Below are positions 26,366-35,380 of a stretch of 64,000 bases of DNA, piece by piece. Under the pieces are notes generated by a model. The model was not told the origin of the DNA. It saw only the letters and a program-made list of their open reading frames with translations, and ran no database searches. The DNA lies in assembly GCA_963772375.1 (NCBI GenBank), contig CAVYXG010000001.1:868001-932000 (forward strand), in the 5' to 3' direction. This stretch comes from DATBHM01 sp963772375 (lineage in GTDB: Bacteria; Actinomycetota; UBA4738; JACQTL01). How positions within the stretch are numbered: position 1 is the stretch's first letter; every line of letters begins with the position of its first letter. Made by a program: the position numbers and the translations under genes.

Positions 26366-27706
26366 ATGGCCGGCCAGATGAGCGACGCCCCGGAGACCCA
26401 CTATGTCGCTGTGGGCGACGCCGACGTGGCGTATCAGACGGTCGGCGAGGGACCGGTTGACCTGTTGTTCTGCTATGGACTGGGCAGCCACGTTGACTTC
26501 ATGTGGCAGATTCCTAGCGTCGCCGCGTTTCTGAACCGCTTAGCGTCAGGTTTCAGGCTCATCGTGTTCGACCGCCGAGGTACCGGTGCGTCTGATGGTG
26601 TTCCCCGTAACGCGGTTCCCACGTTGGAGGATTGGACCGAGGACATCGCGGCGGTGCTTGACGCAACGGGCTCCCGTCGGGCCGCCATCTTCGCCACTCT
26701 CGACACGGGTCCGATTGCGCTCCTGTACTCGGCGATGCATCCCGAGCGGGTGACTGGACTCGCGTTATTGAACACGAGCGCTCGGTTCATCGAGGCGGAG
26801 GACTACCCGATCGGCTTCACGCAAGAAGCCGCGGACGAGTTGGTGCAGAGCTTTGCGGCGGTGTGGGGAACACCCGAACTCATCGCGCTTGCTAATCCGA
26901 GCGCGGATCCGGAGTTCGTACAGTTCACTGCGCCGGTAATGCGCGCTTCGGCCACGCCTCGCAGCGCAGCCGCCCAATACCGCAACGTCCTTGGAAACGA
27001 TGTCCGTCAAGCGCTGCCGCTCATTCGGGTGCCCACGCTGGTTCTCAACGTCAAGGACCAACCGCTCGTCTCGATCGCCCAGGGTCGTTACCTTGCCGAC
27101 CACATCGACGGAGCAACCTTCGTTGAACTGCCGGGTAGCGACCTTTCCTTTACTCCTGCCAATCTTGTGATCGCTGATGAGATTGCCGAGTTCCTGACCG
27201 GCGAACGGCCCGTGGTCGAGGTCGAGCGCATCCTCACCACCGTCCTGTTCACCGACATTGTCGGCTCGACAGAACGTGCAGGGTCTCTGGGAGATCAACG
27301 ATGGCGCACCCTCCTCGATGCGCACGACAGGGCGGTGCGGGAACAGCTTCGTCGCTTCCGCGGTCGCGAGATCAACACCACCGGAGACGGATTTGTCGCT
27401 TCGTTCGACGGTCCAGCTCGGGCCATCCAGAGCGCTAAAGCGATCATCGAAGCCACGGGACGACTTGGAATCGAACTCCGAGCCGGACTGCACACCGGTG
27501 AATGCGAAGTCCGCGGCGACGACCTTGCCGGACTCGCGGTCCACATCGCCGCGCGGGTCGGCGCACTTGCGACATCCGGGGAAGTCCTCGTCTCTGTGAC
27601 GGTCAAGGATCTGGTCGTTGGCTCCGGGATCGACTTCATTGATCGTGGGGAACACCACCTCAAAGGCGTCCCCGGCACCGTGAGACTTTTCGCGGTCGAC
27701 GGCTGA
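26366..27706 (+). CDS. Alpha/beta-hydrolase-like domain fused to class III nucleotide cyclase
   Basis: 446 aa. Residues 12-275 follow the alpha/beta hydrolase fold (GLGSHVDFMWQ, FDRRGTGASDG, late PGSDLSF), but the nucleophile elbow reads FATLDTGP where GxSxGG is expected, so the catalytic Ser is lost and the domain probably acts as a ligand sensor. Residues 287-446 are the cyclase (TVLFTDIVGSTERA, NTTGDGFVASF, LAVHIAARV); both metal Asp residues are present and the usual Asn is His, as in many actinobacterial relatives. It is the only intact gene between att copy 2 and the eroded copy at 27826. Confidence 0.82.
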   Translation: MAGQMSDAPETHYVAVGDADVAYQTVGEGPVDLLFCYGLGSHVDFMWQIPSVAAFLNRLASGFRLIVFDRRGTGASDGVPRNAVPTLEDWTEDIAAVLDATGSRRAAIFATLDTGPIALLYSAMHPERVTGLALLNTSARFIEAEDYPIGFTQEAADELVQSFAAVWGTPELIALANPSADPEFVQFTAPVMRASATPRSAAAQYRNVLGNDVRQALPLIRVPTLVLNVKDQPLVSIAQGRYLADHIDGATFVELPGSDLSFTPANLVIADEIAEFLTGERPVVEVERILTTVLFTDIVGSTERAGSLGDQRWRTLLDAHDRAVREQLRRFRGREINTTGDGFVASFDGPARAIQSAKAIIEATGRLGIELRAGLHTGECEVRGDDLAGLAVHIAARVGALATSGEVLVSVTVKDLVVGSGIDFIDRGEHHLKGVPGTVRLFAVDG

Positions 27707-27825
27707 AGGCGGGTTCGGCTCAGGACCCTTGAACACCCCGTTCGGACCGGTGTTGATGTAGGAGTCGACGAGGCGCTCCAGCTGGTCTCACCTGTTCCAG
27801 AAATCAGCGTGGCCGATGTACCCGG

Positions 27826-27848
27826 TGGGGGATCCCCCCTCTCGCACC
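27826..27848 (+). repeat. Eroded att core (T arm and acceptor only)
   Basis: GGGGGATCCCCCCTCTCGCACC keeps the T stem and acceptor end of tRNA-Leu but has lost the T loop. The flank CTCTTGAGCTGCGGATCTCG still matches the right flank of the other copies, so it is a decayed att site splitting the third unit. Confidence 0.72.
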
Positions 27849-27894
27849 CTCTTGAGCTGCGGATCTCGCCCTGACGATCCTCGACAAGGCCCGT

Positions 27895-27990
27895 CGACGA
27901 CGAGCCACTCGGGGCGACAGACCCACACCTCGGTGAGCTTCCCATCGTGGACATACGAGACGACCGCCACGTTCGATTCGAGGGTCCGCC
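27895..27990 (-). pseudogene. SnoaL/NTF2-like protein, C-terminal scrap
   Basis: The minus strand encodes VAVVSYVHDGKLTEVWVCRPEW, the last strand pair of a SnoaL-like fold. No start or earlier strands remain in this frame. The rest of 27850-28443 shows no supported gene. Confidence 0.35.
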
Positions 27991-28443
27991 CCCCCGCGGG
28001 TTCGCTTCTGAGGCCGCAGCCACCCACCGCACATGCACCTGGGCCATGACCTCCCGGCCGCCGGGACAGGCCGGGCCAGGCTTGCCCTTGCCTCGGCCCG
28101 TGGTGCCGGCATTGGAGAACCGCTCCGTCCACACGCAGCAGGTCCACCACTTCGGGTGGGCATTGTGCATGAGGTCGAGGCACATCCAGGCCACCACCTC
28201 GCGGGCCTCCGGCACCGGCTCGCCCTGACACCGGAAGTGGAGGGGCCGGGACCGCACGGAGTCCGGCGAAGGCGAGCCAGGTCAGCACGGCTGGCGGATG
28301 GCACCGATGCGCTGGTCAGAGCACGAATCGGAGTCTGGCGCCTTGAGGTATCGTACTTGTCCTTCACAGGGGGGCGGGGGTCTGTCCCCTTGGCACGTTC
28401 GGGAGGAGGTCGCCCATGGCGCCCTTCAGGAGGGAGGTCGCTC

Positions 28444-31191
28444 ATGGCACGTCGTATCGGATCCAGAGCCGGCGCACGGCTCCGGCGGGTCATGTGGCTG
28501 ACCGCAGCACTGTCGCTCACGGTTCCGGCCGCTTTGCTAATCGGCCCGTCGAGCGCGATCGCGGAGGACTGCTCCTCGGGCGCGCACTCGCTCTCGCCGC
28601 CCGGATCGCGGGTGTACCCCGAGATGGGCAACGGCGGCTACACGAGCGTCCACAGCGACGTCTACATCAACTACGACGCGATCGCGAACCTGTTCCTGCC
28701 CGGCACCCATGCCGACCTGGGGGTCACGTCGACCCAGTGCCTGACGGACCTCAGCTTCGACTTCGAGCGGACGAACGGCTCCACGGGCGGCACCGGGCCG
28801 AACTTCACCGTCAACTCCGTCGAGGTCAACGGTCAGCCGGCGACGTTCGCGTTCGTCCAGCCGACGTACCCGGGTGACCCGAACGGCGACAACGACCCGG
28901 ACCCGGCCGCCCACGCGGTGTCGAACGTCAACCCGGTCAGCGCGACCAACCCCAACCCGCCCGCCTGCTCGCCCCAGACGAGCGGGAACACGCAGAACGG
29001 GACGCAATGCCCGGCGAACAAGCTCGTCGTGACGCCGGCCGCCCCGATCCCGAACGGCGCGTCCTTCGTGGTGACGGTCGACTACACGGGCCGGCCCGGG
29101 GTCCACGTGGACGGTGACGGCTCGACGGAGGGATGGTTCCGAATCTCTACCGCGGGCCAGGAGGGCTCGTTCGTCACGACCGAGCCCGTCGGCACCGACT
29201 CGTGGATGCCGCTGAACAACTTCCCGACGGCCAAGCCGACGTACGACTTCTACGACACGACCAACATCGGCAAGACGGCCATCGGCCCCGGCGAGCTCGT
29301 CGGCTACACGGCGCCGGTCGGAACCACGTACCAGGCCGTCCCGGCGCCGGCGAGCAACCCGCCGGACGCGAACTTCCCGGCCGGGTCGGTGACGTGGCAC
29401 TGGCACTCCCCCGAGGGGATCGCCAACTACCTCGTCGAGAACTCGATCGGCCAGTACGACCTCTCTGCCCGCACAAGCCCGACGAGCGGCATCCAGTACT
29501 GGGAGGCCCAGGCGAACTCCATCACCGCGGCGCGCAAAGCGGTCAACAAGACCGCGATGGACAACCAAGAGGACATCACGACCTTCCAGAGCATGTTCAA
29601 CGGGCCGTTCCCGCTCACGACCGATGGGGTCGTCGTGGGCACCCCGTCCGCCAGCTTCGAGGAGGAGATGCAGGGCAAGATCACCTTCGCCGGCGGACAG
29701 ATCGGCGGCTCGACGGGAACCTCGCTCGGCACGTTTAACCACGAGAACATGCACCAGTGGTTCGGTGACAACGTCGCCGAGGACCAGTTCCGCGACACCT
29801 TCTGGAAAGAGGGCTGGGCCACCGTCGGTGAGTACCTGACGACGGCTCGGTCGGCCGCGACCACCGCCGGCGGGCTCAACACTCTGGCCGGCCAAGTCGC
29901 GTTCGACAACAGCCTGATCAACCGGTTCAACACGAACTACGGCTCGGGGAGCGGCTCCGCGTGGACGGGCGCGCCCTCGAACCCCTCCGTGACGAACCTG
30001 TTCAGCACGCAGAACACCTACACGCGGCCTGGAACCGCGTACCTGGCGCTTCGGCAGATCCTCGACGCGTCGATGACGCGGCCGGCGAGCGACCGCTGGA
30101 TCGCGACGATGCAGAACATCCAGTCGACCTACGGCGGCGGCAACATCACCGAGCCGCAGCTCGAGGCCGCGTTCTTCCACTTCCTGCCGAACCAGAGCGC
30201 GGGGTGCAGCACCAAGCTCGACCAGTTCTTCACGCAGTGGTTCGACACGGCGTTCCCGGCGCCGAACAACTCGACGAACAAGCCCCAGATCACCGGGCCC
30301 GGCATCAACGCGGCCAACGGGGACCACTTCTACGACGACGCGAGCGCCTGTACGCGGGCCACCCAGACGATCACGTTCGGGTCGATCGCCGACCGTACCT
30401 ACGGCGACCCGGACTTCACCGTGAGCGCGTCCTCGGACTCGGGACTGCCCGTATCGTTCTCCGCGGCGGGGAACTGCACGATGGCCGACGCGACCACCGT
30501 CCACATCACGGGCGCCGGCTCGTGCACGGTGACGGCGTCCCAGGCGGGCGACGGCGTGTTCAAGCCGGCCTCGGTCGACCGGTCGTTCTCGATAGCCAAG
30601 GCCCCGACGACCACGTCCGTCGTCTCGTCGGTCAACCCCGCCAACAAGGGCCAGTCGGTGACCTACACGGCCACGGTCGAGGCGACGCCGCCCTCTCTGG
30701 TCCCGCCGGGCACCGTGACGTTCAACGACAACGGCTCGGCCATCGGGTCGTGCACCGGCGTCGCGCTGAGCGCGGGCCAGGCCGTGTGCACGGTGAGCTA
30801 CGCGAACACCGGCAACCACGCGATCACGGTCACGTACGGGACCACGACCGACTTCCTCGGCTCCACCTCCCCGGTGCTCGGGGAGACGGTGGCCAAGTGC
30901 GGGTCGTCGCTGGCGGCCTGCAACCTGAACGGCGCCGACCTCCGGAACGCCGACCTGCACGGCGCCAACCTCCACGACGCGAACATGAACAACGCGAACC
31001 TGTCCGGTGCCGATCTCGCGGGAGCGAACCTGCACAACGCGAACCTGAAGGGGGCCGACCTGTCGGGTGCGGACCTGACCGGTGCGAATCTCTCGGGGGC
31101 CAACCTCAACAAGGTCACGTGGTCCGACACCACCTGTCCAGACGGCACGAACAGCGACGCGGATGGGGGGACCTGCGTCCACAACCTGTGA
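28444..31191 (+). CDS. Secreted M1-family metallopeptidase with MBG, Ig-like and pentapeptide-repeat domains
   Basis: 915 aa. A twin-Arg-rich signal peptide (residues 1-40, ending SSAIA) precedes the M1 N-terminal and catalytic domains. The zinc site is H433-E-N-M-H437 followed exactly 18 residues later by E456 (FWKEGWATVGEY), the gluzincin HExxH-x18-E pattern. C-terminal modules are an MBG-type domain (about 643-715, ITFGSIADRTYGDPDF), a bacterial Ig-like domain (about 722-815), and some 13 pentapeptide repeats A(D/N)LxG/x from about 826 to 890. ATG follows GGAGGGAGG. M1 enzymes are aminopeptidases; the exported form may feed on peptides. Confidence 0.84.
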   Translation: MARRIGSRAGARLRRVMWLTAALSLTVPAALLIGPSSAIAEDCSSGAHSLSPPGSRVYPEMGNGGYTSVHSDVYINYDAIANLFLPGTHADLGVTSTQCLTDLSFDFERTNGSTGGTGPNFTVNSVEVNGQPATFAFVQPTYPGDPNGDNDPDPAAHAVSNVNPVSATNPNPPACSPQTSGNTQNGTQCPANKLVVTPAAPIPNGASFVVTVDYTGRPGVHVDGDGSTEGWFRISTAGQEGSFVTTEPVGTDSWMPLNNFPTAKPTYDFYDTTNIGKTAIGPGELVGYTAPVGTTYQAVPAPASNPPDANFPAGSVTWHWHSPEGIANYLVENSIGQYDLSARTSPTSGIQYWEAQANSITAARKAVNKTAMDNQEDITTFQSMFNGPFPLTTDGVVVGTPSASFEEEMQGKITFAGGQIGGSTGTSLGTFNHENMHQWFGDNVAEDQFRDTFWKEGWATVGEYLTTARSAATTAGGLNTLAGQVAFDNSLINRFNTNYGSGSGSAWTGAPSNPSVTNLFSTQNTYTRPGTAYLALRQILDASMTRPASDRWIATMQNIQSTYGGGNITEPQLEAAFFHFLPNQSAGCSTKLDQFFTQWFDTAFPAPNNSTNKPQITGPGINAANGDHFYDDASACTRATQTITFGSIADRTYGDPDFTVSASSDSGLPVSFSAAGNCTMADATTVHITGAGSCTVTASQAGDGVFKPASVDRSFSIAKAPTTTSVVSSVNPANKGQSVTYTATVEATPPSLVPPGTVTFNDNGSAIGSCTGVALSAGQAVCTVSYANTGNHAITVTYGTTTDFLGSTSPVLGETVAKCGSSLAACNLNGADLRNADLHGANLHDANMNNANLSGADLAGANLHNANLKGADLSGADLTGANLSGANLNKVTWSDTTCPDGTNSDADGGTCVHNL

Positions 31192-31350
31192 GGAGGGCGC
31201 AAGGGGTCCTGTCGTGTGCGGGGGCTCGCGTGCACTCGACCGTGGTAACCGCGCTAGGCTGGGGCGCCTCTCTAGTGTCCTGAGTCAGAAGTTCACAGGA
31301 TGTTCACGAGGATGTCCCCAGGCATGGCTCGCGTCGTGCCAGGATGCGGT

Positions 31351-31813
31351 ATGGCCCGAGGACGACCGCTCCAGGAGCTCGCGGTGAGCGAGGAGGACCG
31401 GCAGGTGCTGGAGCGGTTCACCCGCCGGACCACCACGTCGCAGGCCCTTGCCCTGCGATCGAGGATCGTCCTGCGATCGGCCGAGGGCGCCACCAACCGG
31501 GAGGTGGCCCGGCAACTGGAGGTGACGCCCCAGACCGTCGGGAAGTGGCGGGCCCGCTACATCGAACGAGGCGTCGAGGGCCTCCTGGACGAGCCCCGGC
31601 CCGGGGCCCCCCGGAAGGTCACCGACGACAAGGTGGAGGAGGTCGTGGTCAAGACCCTCGAGTCCAAGCCGACCGACTCCACCCACTGGTCCTCAAGGGA
31701 CATGGCCAAGCGAGTGGGGCTGTCGCAGTCCACCGTGGCCCGGATCTGGCGGGCGTTCGGACTGCAGCCGTGGCGGAGCGAGTCCTGGAAGCTCTCCACC
31801 GACCCCCAGTTCG
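31351..31813 (+). pseudogene. IS630-family transposase, N-terminal half
   Basis: MARGRPLQELAVSEEDRQVL starts a typical IS630 helix-turn-helix pair (GATNREVARQLEVTPQTVGKWRARY, KRVGLSQSTVARIWRAFGL), ending STDPQF just before the DDE catalytic domain. At about 31811 the sequence switches to group II intron reverse transcriptase. About 80 nt upstream, TAGTGTCCTGAGTCAGAAG may be the left inverted repeat. Confidence 0.8.
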
Positions 31814-33188
31814 CTGCACCGATGGGCAACCGACGAGCCAACCCGTCGGTTCGATGACCTGTACAACCTCGTGTACGACCCGGCGTTCCTAGTGGTGGCA
31901 TGGCGCCGGGTCCGTGGCAACAAGGGCGCCCGCACGGCCAGGGGTGGACGGGCAGACCGCCCGATCCATCGAGGCCGGACGGGGCGTGGAGGCGTTCTTG
32001 GACGATCTGCGGGCCGACGTCAAGGCCCGTACGTTCACCCCACTCCCCGTGCGGGAGCGGACCATCCCCAAGCCAGGAGGAACGAAGGTGAGAAGGCTGG
32101 GGATTCCCACGGTCCGCGACCGCGTCGTCCAGGCGGCCCTCAAGCTGGTGCTCGAGCCCATCTTCGAGGCGAGCTTTCAGCCGTGTTCGTACGGCTTCCG
32201 TCCGAAGCGCCGGGCCCAGGACGCCATCGCCGAGGTGCACTTCTTCGCCTCTCGTACCTACGAGTGGACGGTAGAAGGCGACATCGAGGCGTGCTTCGAC
32301 CAGCTGTCGCACTCCGGCATCATGGACCGGCTGCGGCGGCAGATCGGAGACAAGCGGGTCCTGGTCCTGGTGAAGGCGTTCTTGAAGGCCGGCATCCTCA
32401 ACGAGGGTGGGGCCGACGAGCACCCGATCACCGGCACGCCCCAAGGGGGCATCCTCTCACCGCTGCTCGCCAACATCGCCCTGTCCGTCCTCGACGATCA
32501 CTTCGTCGAGGCGTGGGAGGAGGCGATGTCCACCGAGTACGCACGCCACAAGCGGCGCCGACAGGGACTGGCCAACTACCGCCTGGTCCGCTTCGCGGAC
32601 GATTTCGTGGTGCTGGTGTCCGGGACCAGGGAGCACGCGGAGGCGTTGCGTGAGGAGGTGGCGACGGTGCTCGCGCCGATGGGACTGCACCTGTCGGCGG
32701 AGAAGACGAGGATCAGCCACATCGACGAGGGGTTCGACTTCCTGGGCTTTCGCATCCGGCGGGAGCTCAAGAGGGGGACGGCGAAGCGCCACGTCTACAC
32801 CTACCCTTCGAAGTCCGCGCTCGCGGCGGTCAAGGCGAAGGTGCGGGCGCTGACCCGACAGGCATGGAACCAACCGCTCAGCACCCTGATCCGCCGGTTG
32901 AACCCGGCGCTTCGGGGGTGGACCAACTACTTCCGGCACGGGGTGTCGAAGGCGACGTTCAGCTACCTCCGGTCCTTCGTCTGGTACCGGGTGATCCGCT
33001 GGCTTCGCCGCAAGCACCCTCGGGCCTCATGGAAGGAACTGCGGCGGCGATACCTCGATCGGTGGTGGCCGCGGCACGGCGAGAAGGAGCTGTTCAACCC
33101 CGGCGCGGCGGTCGTCAGCAGATACCGCTACCGGGGGAACCGCATCCCCTCGCCGTGGTCGGAGCGGACCGGGCTGACGGCGGGGTAG
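31814..33188 (+). pseudogene. Group II intron reverse transcriptase/maturase, 5'-truncated and frameshifted
   Basis: The protein starts inside the family (LHRWATDEPTRRFDDLYNLV) because the intron's 5' RNA domains and the first ~20 codons are missing. One extra A at 31940 shifts the frame between RVRGNKGARTA and GVDGQTARSIEAG. After that all RT blocks are present: IPTVRDRVVQAALKLVLEPIFE, YGFRPKRRAQDAI, GTPQGGILSPLLANI, the catalytic FADD (RLVRFADDFVVL), and the maturase X domain. An En domain is lacking. Confidence 0.85.
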
Positions 33189-33208
33189 TCACCGGCATGG
33201 ATCGTGGA

Positions 33209-33305
33209 GAGCCGGATGCGTGGAGACGCGCACGTCCGGTTCGGAGGTGCGGGTCGGGGAAACGGGCTGATCGAAAGACGGCACCGCGCCCCGGCCCGAC
33301 CCTAC
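33209..33305 (+). ncRNA. Group II intron domains V and VI
   Basis: 33209-33242 is a 34-nt domain V: GAGCCGGATGCG, loop, then CGCACGTCCGGTTC, with the expected two-bp bulge region. Domain VI follows, closed by GGGTCGGG/CCCGACCC, and the intron ends in CTAC at about 33305. With domain I missing the intron cannot self-splice. Confidence 0.82.
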
Positions 33306-33887
33306 TCGTCGGCGGAGATCACGAACTCCCCAGCGTGCAGGCGCCTTCCCTTCCACCGCCGCTCGTACAGGTCGAGCGCCCGGGCGGCCTTGGGCTCGAA
33401 GTCGGGATCGCGGGGGAAGATCCAGCTCCTGAAGGTCCACGGCCGGATGGCGTCCTGCGACAGCCACCGCCAGATGGTCGAGTCCGACACGCTCGCCACG
33501 ATCCCCCGGCGCAGGACCTCGGAGCGGATGTCGGGGACGTGCAGGCGGGAACGTGGGACGCCGAGCTCCGTCGGGAGCTGGCAGGCCAGTGCTTTGACCT
33601 CAACGACCACCAGAGGGGGAAAACGAGCTGGGTCTTCCCCGGCGGGGCCGTTCATCCAGTCCGGCAAGCCCCTCCTCGAGGAAGCGCTTGCGCCACTTCC
33701 ACACGAGTTCGCGAGGAGTGTCGAGGCGGTGGGCGATCTCCTCGACTGGGACGTCATCGGCCGCCATGAGCACGATCTTCGCTCGGATCACATCTCGATA
33801 CGGTAACGAGTACTTCCGGGCCCGTGCCTCCAGGACAGCCCGGTCCAGTGGGCCCAGACGCACGGTCAGTGGGCTCGTTCGCGACAC
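33306..33887 (-). pseudogene. Second IS630-family transposase, frameshifted and cut by the intron end
   Basis: From GTG 33887 the product reads SPLTVRLGPLDRAVLEARA, a helix-turn-helix (VEEIAHRLDTPRELVWKWRKRF), then shifts frame near 33630 at RPRRGRP/ARFPPLVVVEVKAL, and continues to TWRWL-like and YERRWKGRRLHAGEFVISADE. The intron's 3' end abuts SADE exactly where the family's catalytic DEK begins; the DDE remainder is lost. It is a different IS630 from the plus-strand piece. Confidence 0.78.
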
Positions 33888-33928
33888 GGCATCCCCCTTC
33901 GTCGGAGGATACCGTACTTCAGAAGGGC

Positions 33929-33956
33929 GTCAGAATCACGTTAGTGTAATTCTGAC
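33929..33956. repeat. Short inverted repeat at the IS630 outer end
   Basis: GTCAGAAT and ATTCTGAC separated by 12 nt, between the minus-strand IS630 start and att copy 3; a likely terminal or regulatory repeat of that IS. Confidence 0.4.
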
Positions 33957-33965
33957 GGCATGTAC

Positions 33966-34018
33966 TTAGGATCCGGTGCCCGAAAGGGCGTGGGGGTTCG
34001 ACTCCCCCCTCTCGCACC
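33966..34018 (+). repeat. att core copy 3
   Basis: Perfect 53-bp copy. The right flank repeats the copy-0 flank: CTGACCTGCGGATCTTCGGTCAG hairpin, TGCTCAC pair and CGATCGCTCGGTTCG. The left flank has been replaced by the IS630 end. Confidence 0.95.
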
Positions 34019-34089
34019 CCTTCTGACCTGCGGATCTTCGGTCAGAGCGGTCTCGGATGTGGCCCGGGAGAAGACGCGAGATGGGCTTC

Positions 34090-34107
34090 TTGCTCACGCC
34101 TGCTCAC
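34090..34107 (+). repeat. Paired TGCTCAC repeats, right flank of att copy 3
   Basis: TTGCTCAC and TGCTCAC, 72 nt after the core, followed by the CGATCGCTCGGTTCG shared with copy 0. 34108-34366 holds no supported gene. Confidence 0.6.
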
Positions 34108-34603
34108 GATCGCTCGGTTCGAATGAGGATGATCGAGGCGTCGGCAGGGCCCCATGGCCACGTCCAACTCTGTCCTCGTTAGCGAAGAGCGCTTCGATAC
34201 GGGCTCCCATGTCGGGGAGGCTGCCATGGCTGGCCTGGACACTCAGCTGAAGCCAGTCCGCTGAAGCCTGCCGCGGAGAAGGGCTCGTCGCCCCCGGGGA
34301 CCTGGACTGCGATCAGCGTTGGGAGGCGACTCCCGCGGGGAGGTGCGGGGGCGGAGGGTCAGTCTTTGTCAGCTGCCCAGACGGGGTTCTGACTTGAGCG
34401 CCCATGACGCCCCCCTCTACACGTCTCGGGCTGTCTGGTTACGGCTCCTGCCGGATGATCCTGGCGAGCCGTTCCGCGTCGACGGGCCCCGCGAGCCAGG
34501 TCAAGGGCCACGGGGGACGCCCCATGGACGGCCACGAGATCTCCCCGCTGCTGGCCAGCGGTGGTCCCCATCCGCGGCCACGAGAAGTCCCCACTTGTCT
34601 TGC

Positions 34604-35380
34604 TCAGCCCAGGGGCACCACTCCCTTGCCTGACGTGGCCTCCGCGAAGCGGAAGCTCTTCTCGCCCTCGGTCACGACGACATGGGCATGGTGGAGCAGC
34701 CGGTCGACGGTCGCCGTGGCGAGCGTCTTCGGCATGAGCTCGTCGAAGCCCGCCGGGTGGAGGTTCGAGGACACGGCCACCGAGCGCCGCTCGTAGGCCG
34801 CGTCGATGAGCCGGTAGAACGCCTCCGCGGCCTCCGCCCCCACCGGGAGCATCCCGATGTCGTCGACCACGATGAGATCGGCCCGGCAGATCCGGGCGAT
34901 GGCCCTCGCCACCGAGTCGTCGGCGCGGTGGCGTCGGATGATCGCTCCGAGCGTCTCGAGGGAGAACCAGCTCACCCGGAGCCCCCGCTCCACCGCGGCG
35001 CTGCCGAGCGCCTCGAGGAAGTGCGACTTCCCGGTTCCCGACGGACCGCACAGCGCCAGGTTCTCCCGGCGCTGCACCCACTCGAGCGTCCGCAGGGCGT
35101 GCTGGGTGGGACGGGGGATCGAGGAGGCCTGCTCGTCCCACGCCTCGAAGGTCTTGCCGGAGGGAAACCCGGCGCTCCGACGTCGGTTGGCCATCATGGC
35201 CCGATCCCGTCCCGCCACCTCCTCGGCCAGCAGGACCCGCAAGGCTTCGGCCGGGTCCCACCGCTGGGCCTTGGCCGTGGCGAGGACGTCGCGGGCCGCC
35301 GAGCGCAGGTACGGCAGGCGCAGACGGCGGAGGTGGGCGTCGACCTCGTCGAGGGGAGAGGGATCGATGCTCGAACTCAT
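34604..35380 (-). CDS. istB: IS21 helper ATPase IstB
   Basis: 258 aa AAA+ protein of IS21. N-terminal IS21 domain (LRRLRLPYLRSAARDVLATAK), Walker A GPSGTGKSH, Walker B LIVVDDIGML, sensor VSSNLHP and the C-terminal ATATVDRLLHHAHVVVTEGEKSFRF. IstB drives target capture for IstA. Its ATG overlaps the istA stop (ATGA), so translation is coupled. Confidence 0.92.
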   Translation of the reverse strand: MSSSIDPSPLDEVDAHLRRLRLPYLRSAARDVLATAKAQRWDPAEALRVLLAEEVAGRDRAMMANRRRSAGFPSGKTFEAWDEQASSIPRPTQHALRTLEWVQRRENLALCGPSGTGKSHFLEALGSAAVERGLRVSWFSLETLGAIIRRHRADDSVARAIARICRADLIVVDDIGMLPVGAEAAEAFYRLIDAAYERRSVAVSSNLHPAGFDELMPKTLATATVDRLLHHAHVVVTEGEKSFRFAEATSGKGVVPLG

